Below the pieces are notes generated by a model. It did not search any database. It was not told the DNA's origin and was given only the letters and a program-made list of their open reading frames with translations. 52,477 nucleotides of DNA from JBBDMW01 sp040878005. GTDB lineage: Bacteria > Chloroflexota > Dehalococcoidia > Lucifugimonadales > Lucifugimonadaceae. The translations under genes and the position numbers were made by a program. Location: the NCBI GenBank assembly GCA_040878005.1, contig JBBDMW010000062.1, forward strand, positions 1 through 52,477. Direction: 5' to 3'. Shown one piece after another: positions 8,949 through 17,512 of the stretch (the stretch's first letter is position 1; each line of letters starts with the position of its first letter).

Positions 8949-10199
8949 ATGAAAATCACCGGCATCACCGCGCACGAAGTTGGCATCCCCATGCAGGGCA
9001 CCCTGCTCTGGGCCTACTCGTTCAGCCAGCACGGCTACACGGAACACGTCGCCATCGCCACGCCCCGCACCATCATCGAGGTCCATACCGACGACGGCCT
9101 CACGGGCATTGGCGAGGTGAAGTCGAGCAAGGCCCACATGGAGGGGCCGGTGGCCGACGCGGTGAAGGGCGGCGATCCGTTCAACTGGAAGGTCCTCCTG
9201 GCCAATGCGCCGCTGGAGGACAGGCAGGACAAGCCGGGCTTCGAGTACGCCATGTGGGACCTCATGGGCAAGTTCCTGGGCAGGCCCGCCGCGGCGCTGG
9301 TGAACGGCGGCCACTACACCAGGTCGGTGGAGTTCGCCGCGTACGTGTTCTTCCGCGCCCCCGGCATCGTCGGCGATGGCCAGGGCAACGGTGAGGTGAA
9401 CCTGGAGAACCACCCTCAGCACGTGAAGGAGCTGGTAGACAGGTACGGCTTCCGCTCAGTCAAGCTGAAGATCGGCGTATACCGCCCGCAGGATGAGATC
9501 GAAGACGTGAAGCGTGTGCGCGAGGCCGTCGGACCGGACGTGCGCCTGCGCATCGACCCCAACTCTGCATGGGACCTCGAAACGGCCATCTGGGCGGCCA
9601 ACGAGCTCAGGGACTACGGCATCGAGTACCTGGAGGACGTCGCCCGCGGCCTGGAGGCGCAGGCAAAACTGCGAGCGGCCACGGACATACCCGTGTGCGT
9701 CGACGGCTCGTACTCGCTGGACCGCCTCGCAAACGTGGTGCGCCTTGACGCTGGTGAGATCGCCATGTGCGACATATACGGCTCAGGCGGCATCGCCGGC
9801 GTCCGTGACTGGGCAACCATGGCAAAGGCATTCGGCCTCAAGACATCCATGCACTCCGGCCGGTACCTCGGCGTCTCCCACATGGCAAAGGTGCACGCCG
9901 CGGCCGCCGCAGGGCCGTTCGACTACCCGATAGACGCCCACTACCACCAGCAGTCCGATGACGTGCTCGTGGGCGGCCTGCTGCCTTATGGGCCGAACGG
10001 CACCATGACCGTGCCGGACAAGCCGGGCCTGGGCATCGATCTGGACTACGACCGCCTGGAGAAGTACCGCTACACGGACGAGCGCAAGGCTGAGTACGCA
10101 CGCTTCCACCAGGACCTGTACGAAACCCACGGCCACCTCGGCTACGGCGACTTCGATCTGTACCAGGCAGAGCACGTAAAGGCAGGCGGCAGCCACTAA
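8949..10199 (+). CDS. Glucarate-dehydratase-like enolase-superfamily protein, paralog 2
   Basis: Enolase-superfamily member, 416 residues, closest by motif to the glucarate dehydratase group: KxK as VKLKIGV, ligand Asp/Asn in RIDPNSAWD, acidic ligand in YLEDVAR, Asp in CVDGSYS, and the general-base region TSMHSGRYLGVSHMAKVHAAA, which recalls the HSNNHLG segment of GlucD. The second metal ligand motif is LED rather than EEP, also as in that group. A weak purine-rich site (GTAGAG) precedes the ATG. It is separated from the glycoside hydrolase-like gene by 123 bp that hold one imperfect hairpin. Likely substrate is an acid sugar; the exact one is unknown. Confidence 0.88.
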   Translation: MKITGITAHEVGIPMQGTLLWAYSFSQHGYTEHVAIATPRTIIEVHTDDGLTGIGEVKSSKAHMEGPVADAVKGGDPFNWKVLLANAPLEDRQDKPGFEYAMWDLMGKFLGRPAAALVNGGHYTRSVEFAAYVFFRAPGIVGDGQGNGEVNLENHPQHVKELVDRYGFRSVKLKIGVYRPQDEIEDVKRVREAVGPDVRLRIDPNSAWDLETAIWAANELRDYGIEYLEDVARGLEAQAKLRAATDIPVCVDGSYSLDRLANVVRLDAGEIAMCDIYGSGGIAGVRDWATMAKAFGLKTSMHSGRYLGVSHMAKVHAAAAAGPFDYPIDAHYHQQSDDVLVGGLLPYGPNGTMTVPDKPGLGIDLDYDRLEKYRYTDERKAEYARFHQDLYETHGHLGYGDFDLYQAEHVKAGGSH

Positions 10200-10283
10200 T
10201 CCACGACATTCCGCCATGCTGTATGGAGCGGGGTAGGTTAGACTTCCCGCGAGTTACACAAGTCCGTTCCACACGTTTACATT

Positions 10284-11237
10284 TTGCCAACTTCCATCGA
10301 AATATGCGCTGGTGCCGGCGGACAAGCCCTGGGGTTGGAGCAGGCAGGCTTTGAGCACCTTGCCCTGGTGGAAATTGAACCTGAAGCCTGTGAAACGCTC
10401 AAGTTAAACCGCCCGCACTGGAACGTGCTGCAGCAAGACGTTCGTTCGTTCAGTGCTCAGCCTTACCGCGGCGTCGATCTGGTCGCAGGCGGCGTGCCCT
10501 GTCCGCCATTCTCGATAGCGGGGAAGCAGCTTGGGCAGTCAGATGAGCGTGATCTCTTCCCAGAGGCGATGCGCGTAGTCAGGGAAGCACACCCCAAAGC
10601 TGTGATGCTTGAAAACGTCAAAGGGTTGATGTCGCCAAGGTTCGATTGGTACCGCGGACACATAAGCGCTCAACTGCAAATGCTGGGTTACGTGCCTTCA
10701 TGGAGACTCCTGAACGCCTCTGACTTCGGGGTGCCCCAGCTTCGGCCCAGGACTGTGCTGGTTGCACTTGCCGAAAACATTGCCCCATTTTTTGAATGGG
10801 CACGACCCCAGGCCGTACCGAGCGGCACTGTGGGCGAAGTCTTATATGAAGAAATGGCGTCGGCCAACTGGGAAGGTGCAGATGAGTGGGCCAGGTCAGC
10901 GCAGGACATCGCACCGACACTGGTCGGCGGATCAAAAAAGCACGGCGGGCCAGATTTGGGGCCCACCAGGGCTAGGGCGGCATGGCTGAAACTCGGCGTC
11001 GATGGCCGCGGCCTCGCGGATGAGCCTCCCCATCACGGTTACGCGGGGCTTCCCCGGCTCACGGTCAAAATGACAGCTTTGCTGCAAGGCTTCCCACGGG
11101 ACTGGTCATTTGCGGGTAGGAAAACGGCTTCATACCGCCAGGTAGGCAACGCCTTCCCACCGCCGGTAGCCTGCGCCGTTGGGATGAGCATCGCCGGCGC
11201 TCTGGCAGGCGCCAGTGTGCCAGTCGCGGCGGACTAA
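10284..11237 (+). CDS. C5 cytosine DNA methyltransferase of a type II restriction-modification system
   Basis: SAM-dependent DNA (cytosine-5) methyltransferase, 317 residues. Motif I is EICAGAGGQALGLEQAGF, motif IV with the catalytic Cys is GGVPCPPFSIAG, motif VI is ENVKGL, motif VIII is QLRPRTVLVA, and motif X is RQVGNAFPPPVACAVG. The target recognition domain, between VIII and X, is short. The reading frame opens with TTG only a few codons before motif I and shows no Shine-Dalgarno, so the start is uncertain. It is followed after one base by the endonuclease gene; given the NgoMIV-like nuclease, the expected site is GCCGGC, which is an inference. Confidence 0.95.
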   Translation: MPTSIEICAGAGGQALGLEQAGFEHLALVEIEPEACETLKLNRPHWNVLQQDVRSFSAQPYRGVDLVAGGVPCPPFSIAGKQLGQSDERDLFPEAMRVVREAHPKAVMLENVKGLMSPRFDWYRGHISAQLQMLGYVPSWRLLNASDFGVPQLRPRTVLVALAENIAPFFEWARPQAVPSGTVGEVLYEEMASANWEGADEWARSAQDIAPTLVGGSKKHGGPDLGPTRARAAWLKLGVDGRGLADEPPHHGYAGLPRLTVKMTALLQGFPRDWSFAGRKTASYRQVGNAFPPPVACAVGMSIAGALAGASVPVAAD

Positions 11238-11238
11238 C

Positions 11239-12111
11239 ATGCGTGGCCTCATTTCAGAAGCAAGGGCGGCATTTCACAAGGCGCTGCTAAGTTCAATCTT
11301 GAGCGTGAATGCGGCTGGCATACCCACCAACGCGGATAGCAGCCACGCATCCAGTGCGCAGGTAGCCAGGCTGATCCTGCGCAACATCGGCAATCCCCAA
11401 ACGGCGGAACGCCTGAAAGGGCAAATCTCCGGAAGCAAGTTTGAACAGGCATGCGCTGACTTCCTGGATGAGACATTCCTCAAGCTGGATCACCTCCGGC
11501 CCGGGAACTGGGACATCATCCGTTCCGGAGATGGGTCAGTAAGGAAAATCTCCAGGTTCGCCCAGTATCAGCATATTTCCGCCCTGGCTGAAGCTACCCG
11601 GGAGAACCGGGAGTTGTCTGCAATTCTCGGGCGGGATTACCTGATCACTCCAGACGTGGTCATATGCCGGTGGCCGGAACCAGATGACGTGCTGAACCAC
11701 CCTGGGGAGATTGTGGATGAGTCTCATCCTTCGCGGAGCATTTTGCGCAGTTCAGCCAATCCGGCGCCAATTCTCCACGCGAGCGTCTCTTGCAAGTGGA
11801 CTATCAGGAGCGACCGCGCTCAGAACTCAAGGTCGGAAGCGTTAAACCTCGTGAAGAACAGGAAGGGCCCGCTCCCGCACATAGTCGCCATTACCGCCGA
11901 ACCTTCACCAAGCCGCATCGCATCGTTGGCCCTCGGTACTGGCGAGCTGGATTGCGTGTATCACTTCGCTCTGCCAGAGTTGAACGGTGCAGTGGCAGAG
12001 TTTGCGTCAACCAACCCGGCCTATGAAGATTCCGTTGAGTTGCTGCGCACCATGACGGATGGAGGCCGGCTGAAAGACATCGGCGACCTGTCCCTAGACT
12101 TGGCAACCTGA
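11239..12111 (+). CDS. NgoMIV-like type II restriction endonuclease (predicted GCCGGC)
   Basis: Restriction endonuclease of 290 residues. Residues known for NgoMIV (Glu70, Asp140, Ser185-Cys186-Lys187 at the active site; Arg191, Asp193, Arg194 contacting the CCGG core; Asp34 for the outer pair) all have counterparts here displaced by one position: Glu69 (SKFEQA), Asp139 (LITPDVVI), Ser184-Cys185-Lys186 (SVSCKWTIR), Arg190, Asp192, Arg193 (RSDRA), Asp33. This coincidence, from memory of the NgoMIV literature, makes the family assignment and the predicted site GCCGGC strong. The ATG at 11239 starts one base after the methyltransferase stop; a GTG at 11215 inside that gene is an alternative. Confidence 0.88.
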   Translation: MRGLISEARAAFHKALLSSILSVNAAGIPTNADSSHASSAQVARLILRNIGNPQTAERLKGQISGSKFEQACADFLDETFLKLDHLRPGNWDIIRSGDGSVRKISRFAQYQHISALAEATRENRELSAILGRDYLITPDVVICRWPEPDDVLNHPGEIVDESHPSRSILRSSANPAPILHASVSCKWTIRSDRAQNSRSEALNLVKNRKGPLPHIVAITAEPSPSRIASLALGTGELDCVYHFALPELNGAVAEFASTNPAYEDSVELLRTMTDGGRLKDIGDLSLDLAT

Positions 12112-12114
12112 CCA

Positions 12115-12534
12115 TTGGCAGACAAAATTTCCGAAGCACGCCGCAGCTACAACATGCGGCGCATCCGAAGCAAAGACACGTCTCCCGAAAAAGCCGTACG
12201 CAGGCTGGTCTACCACCTCGGCTACCGCTACCGGCTGCACGACAAATCGCTTCCAGGCAAGCCAGACCTGGTTTTCAAGGGAAGGAAGAAAGCGATATTT
12301 GTCCACGGCTGCTTCTGGCACCAGCACCCCTCAGGCAACTGCGCCGACTCAAGGCCTCCCTCTTCACGTACCGAATACTGGCTGCCTAAGCTCCAACGCA
12401 ACATTGAGCGCGATCAATCCAACCTTCAGGAACTAGACCGGCTTGGTTGGGACACCCTCGTGATCTGGGCTTGCCAGGTTGAATCCGATCCGGACAACGT
12501 CGCCGCCAGCGCCAGGTCATTTTTGGACAAGTAG
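12115..12534 (+). CDS. vsr: Very short patch repair (Vsr) endonuclease
   Basis: Nicks next to T:G mismatches that arise when 5-methylcytosine deaminates, and so protects sites methylated by a C5 methyltransferase. The 139-residue protein has the family start MxxIRSKDTSPE, the catalytic PGKPDLVFKGRKKAIFVHGCFWHQH block with the metal-binding Asp and His residues, and the conserved YWLPKLQRNIERD stretch. It begins with TTG three bases after the restriction endonuclease stop, so the three genes form one cassette. The pairing with a C5 methyltransferase is the usual context for Vsr outside E. coli. Confidence 0.95.
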   Translation: MADKISEARRSYNMRRIRSKDTSPEKAVRRLVYHLGYRYRLHDKSLPGKPDLVFKGRKKAIFVHGCFWHQHPSGNCADSRPPSSRTEYWLPKLQRNIERDQSNLQELDRLGWDTLVIWACQVESDPDNVAASARSFLDK

Positions 12535-12670
12535 CCACTAACCACTCCGCCACGCGCCACCAAAGCAAGCCCGCAGTCTGGGCAACGAAGCGCGAAAGAA
12601 GATATCCTTCGTCGGTTGAATGTCAGTGTTGATGCGCGGCCATGAGGCGGCGAAGGGGAGAGCCATCCAG

Positions 12671-12997
12671 ATGTCAGCTTTCTATTTCGAGAGGGAATGC
12701 CGCACGCCTTCTTCCGAGTGCTACACAATCGTTGAAGATGGCAAGCCGGTGGGCCGCCTGGACCTCCACTTCGCATCGGGCATGGTTCACGGCACACTCG
12801 TCGTGGGCGAAAGCCTCACCCAGGAGTCCATACAGGACCTCGTGGCCATCGTGGATGAGGACATCATCGACGCGGTCGGCGTGGAGCGTGACGAGTTCGT
12901 GGTGCACGTCCACCAGGGCCGCGACCTCGGCGTGTACTCCAACAACGAGTTCGGCCCAACTCCCCCGAACGGCGGCGGCCCTCCCACCGGCGCGTAG
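12671..12997 (+). CDS. Small protein of unknown function
   Basis: I do not recognise the family. The 108-residue product starts MSAFYFERECRTPSSECYTIVEDGK, has a mixed alpha/beta pattern with a repeated VGRLDLHF / GTLVVGESL strand arrangement, then an acidic helix (LVAIVDEDIIDAVGVERDEFVVHVHQG), and ends in a Pro/Gly-rich tail (FGPTPPNGGGPPTGA). No signal peptide or membrane segment. GGGGAG lies about 10 bp before the ATG at 12671. It lies between the restriction-modification cassette and a helicase gene. Base composition matches the GC-rich surroundings. Confidence 0.65.
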   Translation: MSAFYFERECRTPSSECYTIVEDGKPVGRLDLHFASGMVHGTLVVGESLTQESIQDLVAIVDEDIIDAVGVERDEFVVHVHQGRDLGVYSNNEFGPTPPNGGGPPTGA

Positions 12998-13201
12998 CCG
13001 CGCTCGCGTCGCCCCGCTTGCAGCGCCCGACACCCGCGCGGCAAAACGCGCCGCCACAAAACACGCCCACGCCCCATAAGGGCGCGACAATACAAAAGAG
13101 GCACCCCGCGGGACCGCCTCAACCCTCGTCCGGCGACAAAGCCGGGCAATCACCCCCGGAACAAAGCACGGCACTGGCACGTGGAGGCGCGGAAATTGGT
13201 A

Positions 13202-14620
13202 ATGCAGGGCTTCCTTGAACTGAACTTGAACTCCCGTGTGCTGCGCGCCGTCGAAGCCATGGGCTTCGAGGAACCCACACCGGTCCAGCAGGAAGTCATC
13301 CCCAGGCTGCTCGCGGGCAAAGACGTCATCATCCAGGCCCAGACAGGCAGCGGCAAAACCGCCGCCTACGGCATACCCATCATCGAATCCATCGACCCCG
13401 CACAGCGGCAGGTCCAGGCCCTCGTGCTCGCCCCCACCCGGGAGCTCGCCCTCCAGGTATCCGTCCACCTCAGCAACCTCAGCAAATTCCAGGAGCTAAG
13501 CGTCGTCGCCGTATACGGCGGCCAGTCATACACCCACCAGATACGCGCCATCCGCAACGGCGCACAGGTAGTCGTGGCCACGCCAGGCCGGCTGCTCGAC
13601 CTGCTGAACCGGCGCGTGCTGTCCCTCGATGGCGTGCGGCTGGTGGTGCTGGATGAAGCCGATGAGATGCTGGACATGGGTTTTCTTGAGGACGTGGAGC
13701 GCATCCTCAGCCAGGTCCCGCAGGAGCGGCAGACCGCCCTGTTCTCCGCCACCATGTCGCAAGAAATCCTCAGGCTCTCCAGGTCATACCTTCGTGAGCC
13801 TGACCACGTCATCCTGTCGCAGCCCAGGTCCATCACCGTGCCCACCGTGGAGCAGTCGCACTACCTCGTGGCCCGCCCCTTCAAGATCGAGGCGCTGATA
13901 CGCCTCCTGGACACCACGTCGCCGCAGCTTGCCCTGGTGTTCTGCGCCACGAAGCAGATGGTGTCAGACCTCGCATGGGAGCTGCAGGGCACCGGCTACC
14001 GGGCCGAGGCGCTGCACGGCGGCATGACGCAGGTACAGCGCGAGAACGTGATGAAGGCCAGCCGCGGCGGCCGGGTAGAGGTGCTGGTGGCGACCGATGT
14101 GGCAGCCCGCGGCCTCGACATCCCGGAGGTGACGCACGTCTTCAACTTTGACATCCCGCAGGACGCCGACAGCTATGTCCACCGCATCGGCCGCACCGCC
14201 CGCGCCGGCCGTGCCGGTGAGGCCATAACCCTGATCGTCCCCCGAGAGGTCTCCCTGCTGCGGGCCATCGAGCGCGCCACCGGCGCAAACATAAAGCGCA
14301 AGGAGCTGCTCACCGTCGCTGAGTTGGAGGAGCGGGAGCGGGAGAACCTGGCGGCAAAGGTGGAGGAGGCGCTCCTCGAGGGTGAATGGGACGGCTTCCG
14401 GCCGCTGGTCGAGAGCATGGCCAAGCGACACGACCCGCTTGACCTCGCCGCAGCAGCCCTCAGCCGCGCCTTCGGCCCAGTCAAGCAGCGTGAAGAAATT
14501 CCCCAGGTAACCGCCACACAGGACTCGAGGCCCCGCAAGTCAGGCCGCCCCACCCGCAGGCCAACCCCCCGCCCACCCGGCAGAGGCTACCGCGGCCGCC
14601 GCAAAGGCAAGGGGTTTTAG
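13202..14620 (+). CDS. DEAD-box ATP-dependent RNA helicase
   Basis: RNA helicase of the DeaD/CsdA type, about 472 residues, for RNA remodelling such as ribosome assembly or cold adaptation. All motifs are present: Q motif GFEEPTPVQQ, motif I AQTGSGKT (residues 46-53), Ia PTRELALQ, Ib TPGRLLD, II DEAD (near 151), III SATMS, IV LVFCATK, V ATDVAARGLDIPEV, VI HRIGRTARAGR. The C-terminus is a basic RG/RP-rich tail (SGRPTRRPTPRPPGRGYRG) suited to RNA binding. The start is uncertain among GTG 13181, TTG 13196 and ATG 13202; GGAGG at 13182-13186 fits the TTG best. The 200 bp before it hold no other gene. Confidence 0.95.
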   Translation: MQGFLELNLNSRVLRAVEAMGFEEPTPVQQEVIPRLLAGKDVIIQAQTGSGKTAAYGIPIIESIDPAQRQVQALVLAPTRELALQVSVHLSNLSKFQELSVVAVYGGQSYTHQIRAIRNGAQVVVATPGRLLDLLNRRVLSLDGVRLVVLDEADEMLDMGFLEDVERILSQVPQERQTALFSATMSQEILRLSRSYLREPDHVILSQPRSITVPTVEQSHYLVARPFKIEALIRLLDTTSPQLALVFCATKQMVSDLAWELQGTGYRAEALHGGMTQVQRENVMKASRGGRVEVLVATDVAARGLDIPEVTHVFNFDIPQDADSYVHRIGRTARAGRAGEAITLIVPREVSLLRAIERATGANIKRKELLTVAELEERERENLAAKVEEALLEGEWDGFRPLVESMAKRHDPLDLAAAALSRAFGPVKQREEIPQVTATQDSRPRKSGRPTRRPTPRPPGRGYRGRRKGKGF

Positions 14621-14652
14621 GGGAGCGCTCTACGCACAGGCAGGCGACTGGA

Positions 14653-14685
14653 CGTCGACTGTCGATCCTTTCGATAGCAGTCGGC
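14653..14685 (+). terminator. Hairpin downstream of the helicase gene
   Basis: CGACTG-TCGA pairs with TCGA-TAG-CAGTCG with a three-base bulge and a 5-nt loop. There is no T-tract, so it is at most a weak terminator or RNA-stabilising hairpin. The rest of 14621-14960 shows no credible gene and marks the change to AT-richer DNA. Confidence 0.35.
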
Positions 14686-14966
14686 ACGCGGAGTAACAGG
14701 TCGCTGTCACACCGCTGGCGAACGATGATACCGTGCCAATGTCGGCGGCAGGCCATCTTTGGAGGCCGAGACGATGCCACAGATGCCAGCATCCCTGCAA
14801 ATCCAACGTCCTCGGAAAGAGAACTGTCGCCAATTGGCACGATAAGCCAAGTCAGCTCGGTACTTATTATTGTTCTGAATTCTAGGACCGCCAAAGAAGA
14901 TGTTGGGCCTGGCCTACATTCCTGCACATGCCTGGCTGAATGCTCGAGGATGGCCTGGTGAATACA

Positions 14967-14996
14967 TTGACATAAAATCGCATCAATATGTATTTA
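14967..14996 (+). promoter_or_regulatory. Predicted promoter of the PAPS-reductase/PLD/AAA operon
   Basis: A perfect -35 hexamer TTGACA (14967-14972) is followed 18 bp later by TATTTA (14991-14996) in an AT-rich stretch, about 85 bp before the ATG of the first operon gene. The -10 match is only fair; TACTAT at 14995-15000 is an alternative with poor spacing. Confidence 0.45.
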
Positions 14997-15079
14997 CTAT
15001 GCCTGGCTTTTTCTTCGTCAACAGCCTATTGTGCGGCCTGGTGGTATCCCACACTACCATCGCACAAGAGGAGTTCAAC

Positions 15080-15871
15080 ATGCCCAAGAAGCGCGTGCCG
15101 GGGCCGTCCGACCGTCCCGATTTGAAGAACGTCCGAAACTTCGTCATTGCAGTTTCCGGCGGAAAAGACTCAACCGCTGCTTGGCTGTGGTGCAAGAAGT
15201 ATGTGCAACCACAACGCGCTATAACGCCAGTTTTCTGCGACACCCAATCTGAATGGCCAGAGACCTACAAGTACATCGACTACCTTCAAGAACGCATGAG
15301 TGAACCGGTGGTCACCATTTCTGAGAGTTCACTGGAAGCGGTAGTACAACGGTACGGTTGGTGGCCAGACGCCAAGATGCGGGTCTGCACTGAAATCTTA
15401 AAGCGCCGCCCACTGGCTAAGTACCTCACGAAGACTGCAGCGCGCCGCTCTGACACAGTAGTCGTCATGGGTTTGAGAGCCGATGAAAGCAAAGGGCGAG
15501 CGGCTCGGGGTGAACTTTTCTTCGAGTCTCACTTGCGCGTATGGGTCTGGAGTCCCTTATTCCACTGGTCCACAGAAGATGTGCTAGCGTTTTTGGCCAG
15601 TGAAGGAGTCGAACCAAACCCGGTATACCAATGGGTGAAGCGTGTTGGTTGCGGCGTGTGTCCGCTCTCAAAGCCAAGAGAGGCAGCTCAATTTATTGCC
15701 CACCATCCGGACACGGCGCAAAAGTACTTGGATCTAGAGTCCTCTATTGGCTCGAGTTGGCGGCAGCGGGTCTCGTTGAAGGATGTATCACAGTATGCGG
15801 TTAAGGAAAGGTTACTTCCCGCCGACGAAGAATGTGCCGGCAATGGCTGCTACACTTGCGAAGTTTATTAA
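15080..15871 (+). CDS. PAPS-reductase-family ATP pyrophosphatase (DndC-like fold), first gene of a putative defence operon
   Basis: Member of the PAPS reductase / adenine nucleotide alpha-hydrolase superfamily, 263 residues. The PP-loop SGGKDST is at residues 26-32, followed by CDTQSEWPETYKYIDYL, RVCTEILKRRPL, MGLRADESKGRA and SPLFHWSTEDVLAFL. Two cysteine groups occur late: GCGVCPL and CAGNGCYTCEVY at the extreme C-terminus, possible Fe-S or zinc ligands. The family includes assimilatory reductases, phage proteins, DndC/SspD of DNA phosphorothioation and a BREX type 4 component. No cysteine biosynthesis genes are nearby, whereas a PLD-like and an AAA gene follow at once, so a nucleic-acid or defence role is more likely. 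AGAGGAG at 15067-15073, 6 bp before the ATG at 15080, decides the start over upstream codons. Confidence 0.85.
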   Translation: MPKKRVPGPSDRPDLKNVRNFVIAVSGGKDSTAAWLWCKKYVQPQRAITPVFCDTQSEWPETYKYIDYLQERMSEPVVTISESSLEAVVQRYGWWPDAKMRVCTEILKRRPLAKYLTKTAARRSDTVVVMGLRADESKGRAARGELFFESHLRVWVWSPLFHWSTEDVLAFLASEGVEPNPVYQWVKRVGCGVCPLSKPREAAQFIAHHPDTAQKYLDLESSIGSSWRQRVSLKDVSQYAVKERLLPADEECAGNGCYTCEVY

Positions 15872-15881
15872 GTAAAAGCAC

Positions 15882-16418
15882 ATGAGGGATATGGAAATAA
15901 TGCCGTTGGGCGTCCTCGGGTGTTCCACAGAACATTGGGCGAACGTTGTTGACCTTCTTTCCCGACCTAACCGACGGATCAGAATTTGTACGGCACACAT
16001 TGGGGATGCACAGGTAGGGCCAGTATCCCTACAGCAGATGCTAGTCAAAGCTCTGAGGAACTCGACAATGGTTACTGTCGTAGTTGGACAGAACCAAACG
16101 CGGAACCCTCAACATGAGTCGACGAAGATGCTAGCCAGGCTGCACAAGTTTGGAGCAAATATCTATGAGTGCACCAAGCTGCACGCGCGCGTCATCGTCG
16201 CCGAGGCTGCTAGGACATCCGCCGACAGCACAGCCACTGATCAGGTTATGATTACCAGCGCGAGTCTGAACCGATTCTATTTGAGAACTGCAGCTCACGA
16301 GAACCATGATGCGGGTGTCGTGCTGGATGAGGAGCAATCGGTCAGGAAGACTCTCGCGTTCGTCAACCACGTGATCCAAGATAGCCGTCCATGGGTGCCA
16401 GACAATGACATGGTATGA
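15882..16418 (+). CDS. Phospholipase D-like domain protein
   Basis: A 178-residue protein with one PLD-type half: a beta-strand start (RIRICTAHIGD), then KLHARVIVAEAA and MITSASLNRFYLRTAAHENHDAGVVLDE, which resembles the HxK ... S/G-S-x-N ... N ... D/E signature of PLD-superfamily nucleases and lipases. Here the motif is HAR rather than HxK, so catalysis is uncertain; a single half implies a homodimer. It begins 10 bp after the PAPS-reductase-like gene and its end overlaps the AAA ATPase gene by 14 bp, so the three are surely one transcript. ATG codons at 15891 and 15900 are possible alternative starts. Confidence 0.65.
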   Translation: MRDMEIMPLGVLGCSTEHWANVVDLLSRPNRRIRICTAHIGDAQVGPVSLQQMLVKALRNSTMVTVVVGQNQTRNPQHESTKMLARLHKFGANIYECTKLHARVIVAEAARTSADSTATDQVMITSASLNRFYLRTAAHENHDAGVVLDEEQSVRKTLAFVNHVIQDSRPWVPDNDMV

Positions 16419-17511
16419 ACGATTTAAATTTGAACAGGATCCCTATGTTGTTGTTGAACCGTCAATCGAACATATCCTCTGGAACCGGGACGACTTGTCA
16501 GATAGAGCCGCCTTGTTCTCGTTCATTGACCGAGTGCAGCAGGGTCAACGCGTAGGGTTGAAGATCTGGGGTCCAGCAGGTGCAGGAAAGACTTGGTTGA
16601 GCCGATTCATTGAGCAGCAACTGACTTCTGACAGCGATGCCAAGCGACTTGTCCTGCGTAGTCGTACCCCTGCACTATCGAGCTCTCCTTTCAATGCTTT
16701 TTATCACCATTTCCTAGATAGCTTTCTGCCGAATTTGGACTACATTGTTCACACGCTTAACGAAAGGTATAGTCCTGACGCTACCACCTCGGAAGCTTGG
16801 CAGGAACGGGTGAGAGATCGGAACGTTGGCGCTTGCCTATGGACGATTCAGCACAGGCCGTCCTTCAAGCCAGTTTGTTTAAACTGGCTTGAGGGTGAAC
16901 GTCTTTCAGCCAACGACGTCCGCGATATTGGTGTCTCCTCATCACTCAATGACGAATCGAAACAGTTCAGCGTATTACGTACTTTGGTTCGCCTCGCTAC
17001 TGAATGCTTCGATACCGTCACTCTAGTAGTTGATGAGCTTGAAAATGCTAGGCCCGCAGCACGTGCAAGGGCGCTGAGTGACGCCTTTCGAGAACTACTT
17101 GACACGTTCTATGGACGATTTTCGTTCGTTGCGTGCTGGACAGTTGAAAGTCTCGATGCGCTTTATGACGTGGGCTTCACAGAATTCTTGCTCCGACGTA
17201 TGGAGTACACCGTCGACATGGAGCCGGTCAGCGCCGACCATGCACCAAATTGGCTTGCCAGCGTGAATCAATCGTATCGTTCTGATAAATGGTCGGGTGC
17301 TGATCTTGCGCCGTTCACTGAAGCGTCCATTCGGCACCTGATTGGAATGATGGACATTACTCAACGCTATCCAAGTTATATTTTGCTCAACTGTGGAGCC
17401 GTCGCTTCGTCGCTGCCCGAAAGCCAAGATGAGATTGATCCTGAATTCGTTGACAAGGTCAGGGGGCGCGGTATCCTCGAATATGTGTCTACGAATGGGT
17501 TAATGATGTGA
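16405..17511 (+). CDS. AAA ATPase (ExeA/Orc1-like), third gene of the putative defence operon
   Basis: A 368-residue ATPase starting MTWYERFKFEQDPYVV, the pattern seen in ExeA/Orc1-like AAA proteins. Walker A is WGPAGAGKTWLSRF (about residues 52-65) and Walker B is VTLVVDELENA (about 208-218). A sensor-type segment FSFVACWTVESLDAL and an arginine-containing LLRRMEYTVDMEPV follow, then an alpha-helical C-terminus. No membrane segment. Translation starts inside the end of the PLD-like gene (ATG and TGA frames overlap by 14 bp). Composition is clearly more AT-rich than the chromosomal neighbours. It probably provides ATP-driven sensing or loading for the operon; that is inference. Confidence 0.75.
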   Translation: MTWYERFKFEQDPYVVVEPSIEHILWNRDDLSDRAALFSFIDRVQQGQRVGLKIWGPAGAGKTWLSRFIEQQLTSDSDAKRLVLRSRTPALSSSPFNAFYHHFLDSFLPNLDYIVHTLNERYSPDATTSEAWQERVRDRNVGACLWTIQHRPSFKPVCLNWLEGERLSANDVRDIGVSSSLNDESKQFSVLRTLVRLATECFDTVTLVVDELENARPAARARALSDAFRELLDTFYGRFSFVACWTVESLDALYDVGFTEFLLRRMEYTVDMEPVSADHAPNWLASVNQSYRSDKWSGADLAPFTEASIRHLIGMMDITQRYPSYILLNCGAVASSLPESQDEIDPEFVDKVRGRGILEYVSTNGLMM

Positions 17512-17512
17512 A

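Noticed and set aside
14725..14961. Small open frame between helicase and the AT-rich operon
   Set aside because: No ribosome binding site, no recognisable sequence, and it runs into the predicted promoter of the next operon.
15080..15871. Assimilatory PAPS reductase (CysH)
   Set aside because: No sulfate assimilation genes nearby and the typical CysH C-terminal ECGLH motif is absent; the operon partners point elsewhere.
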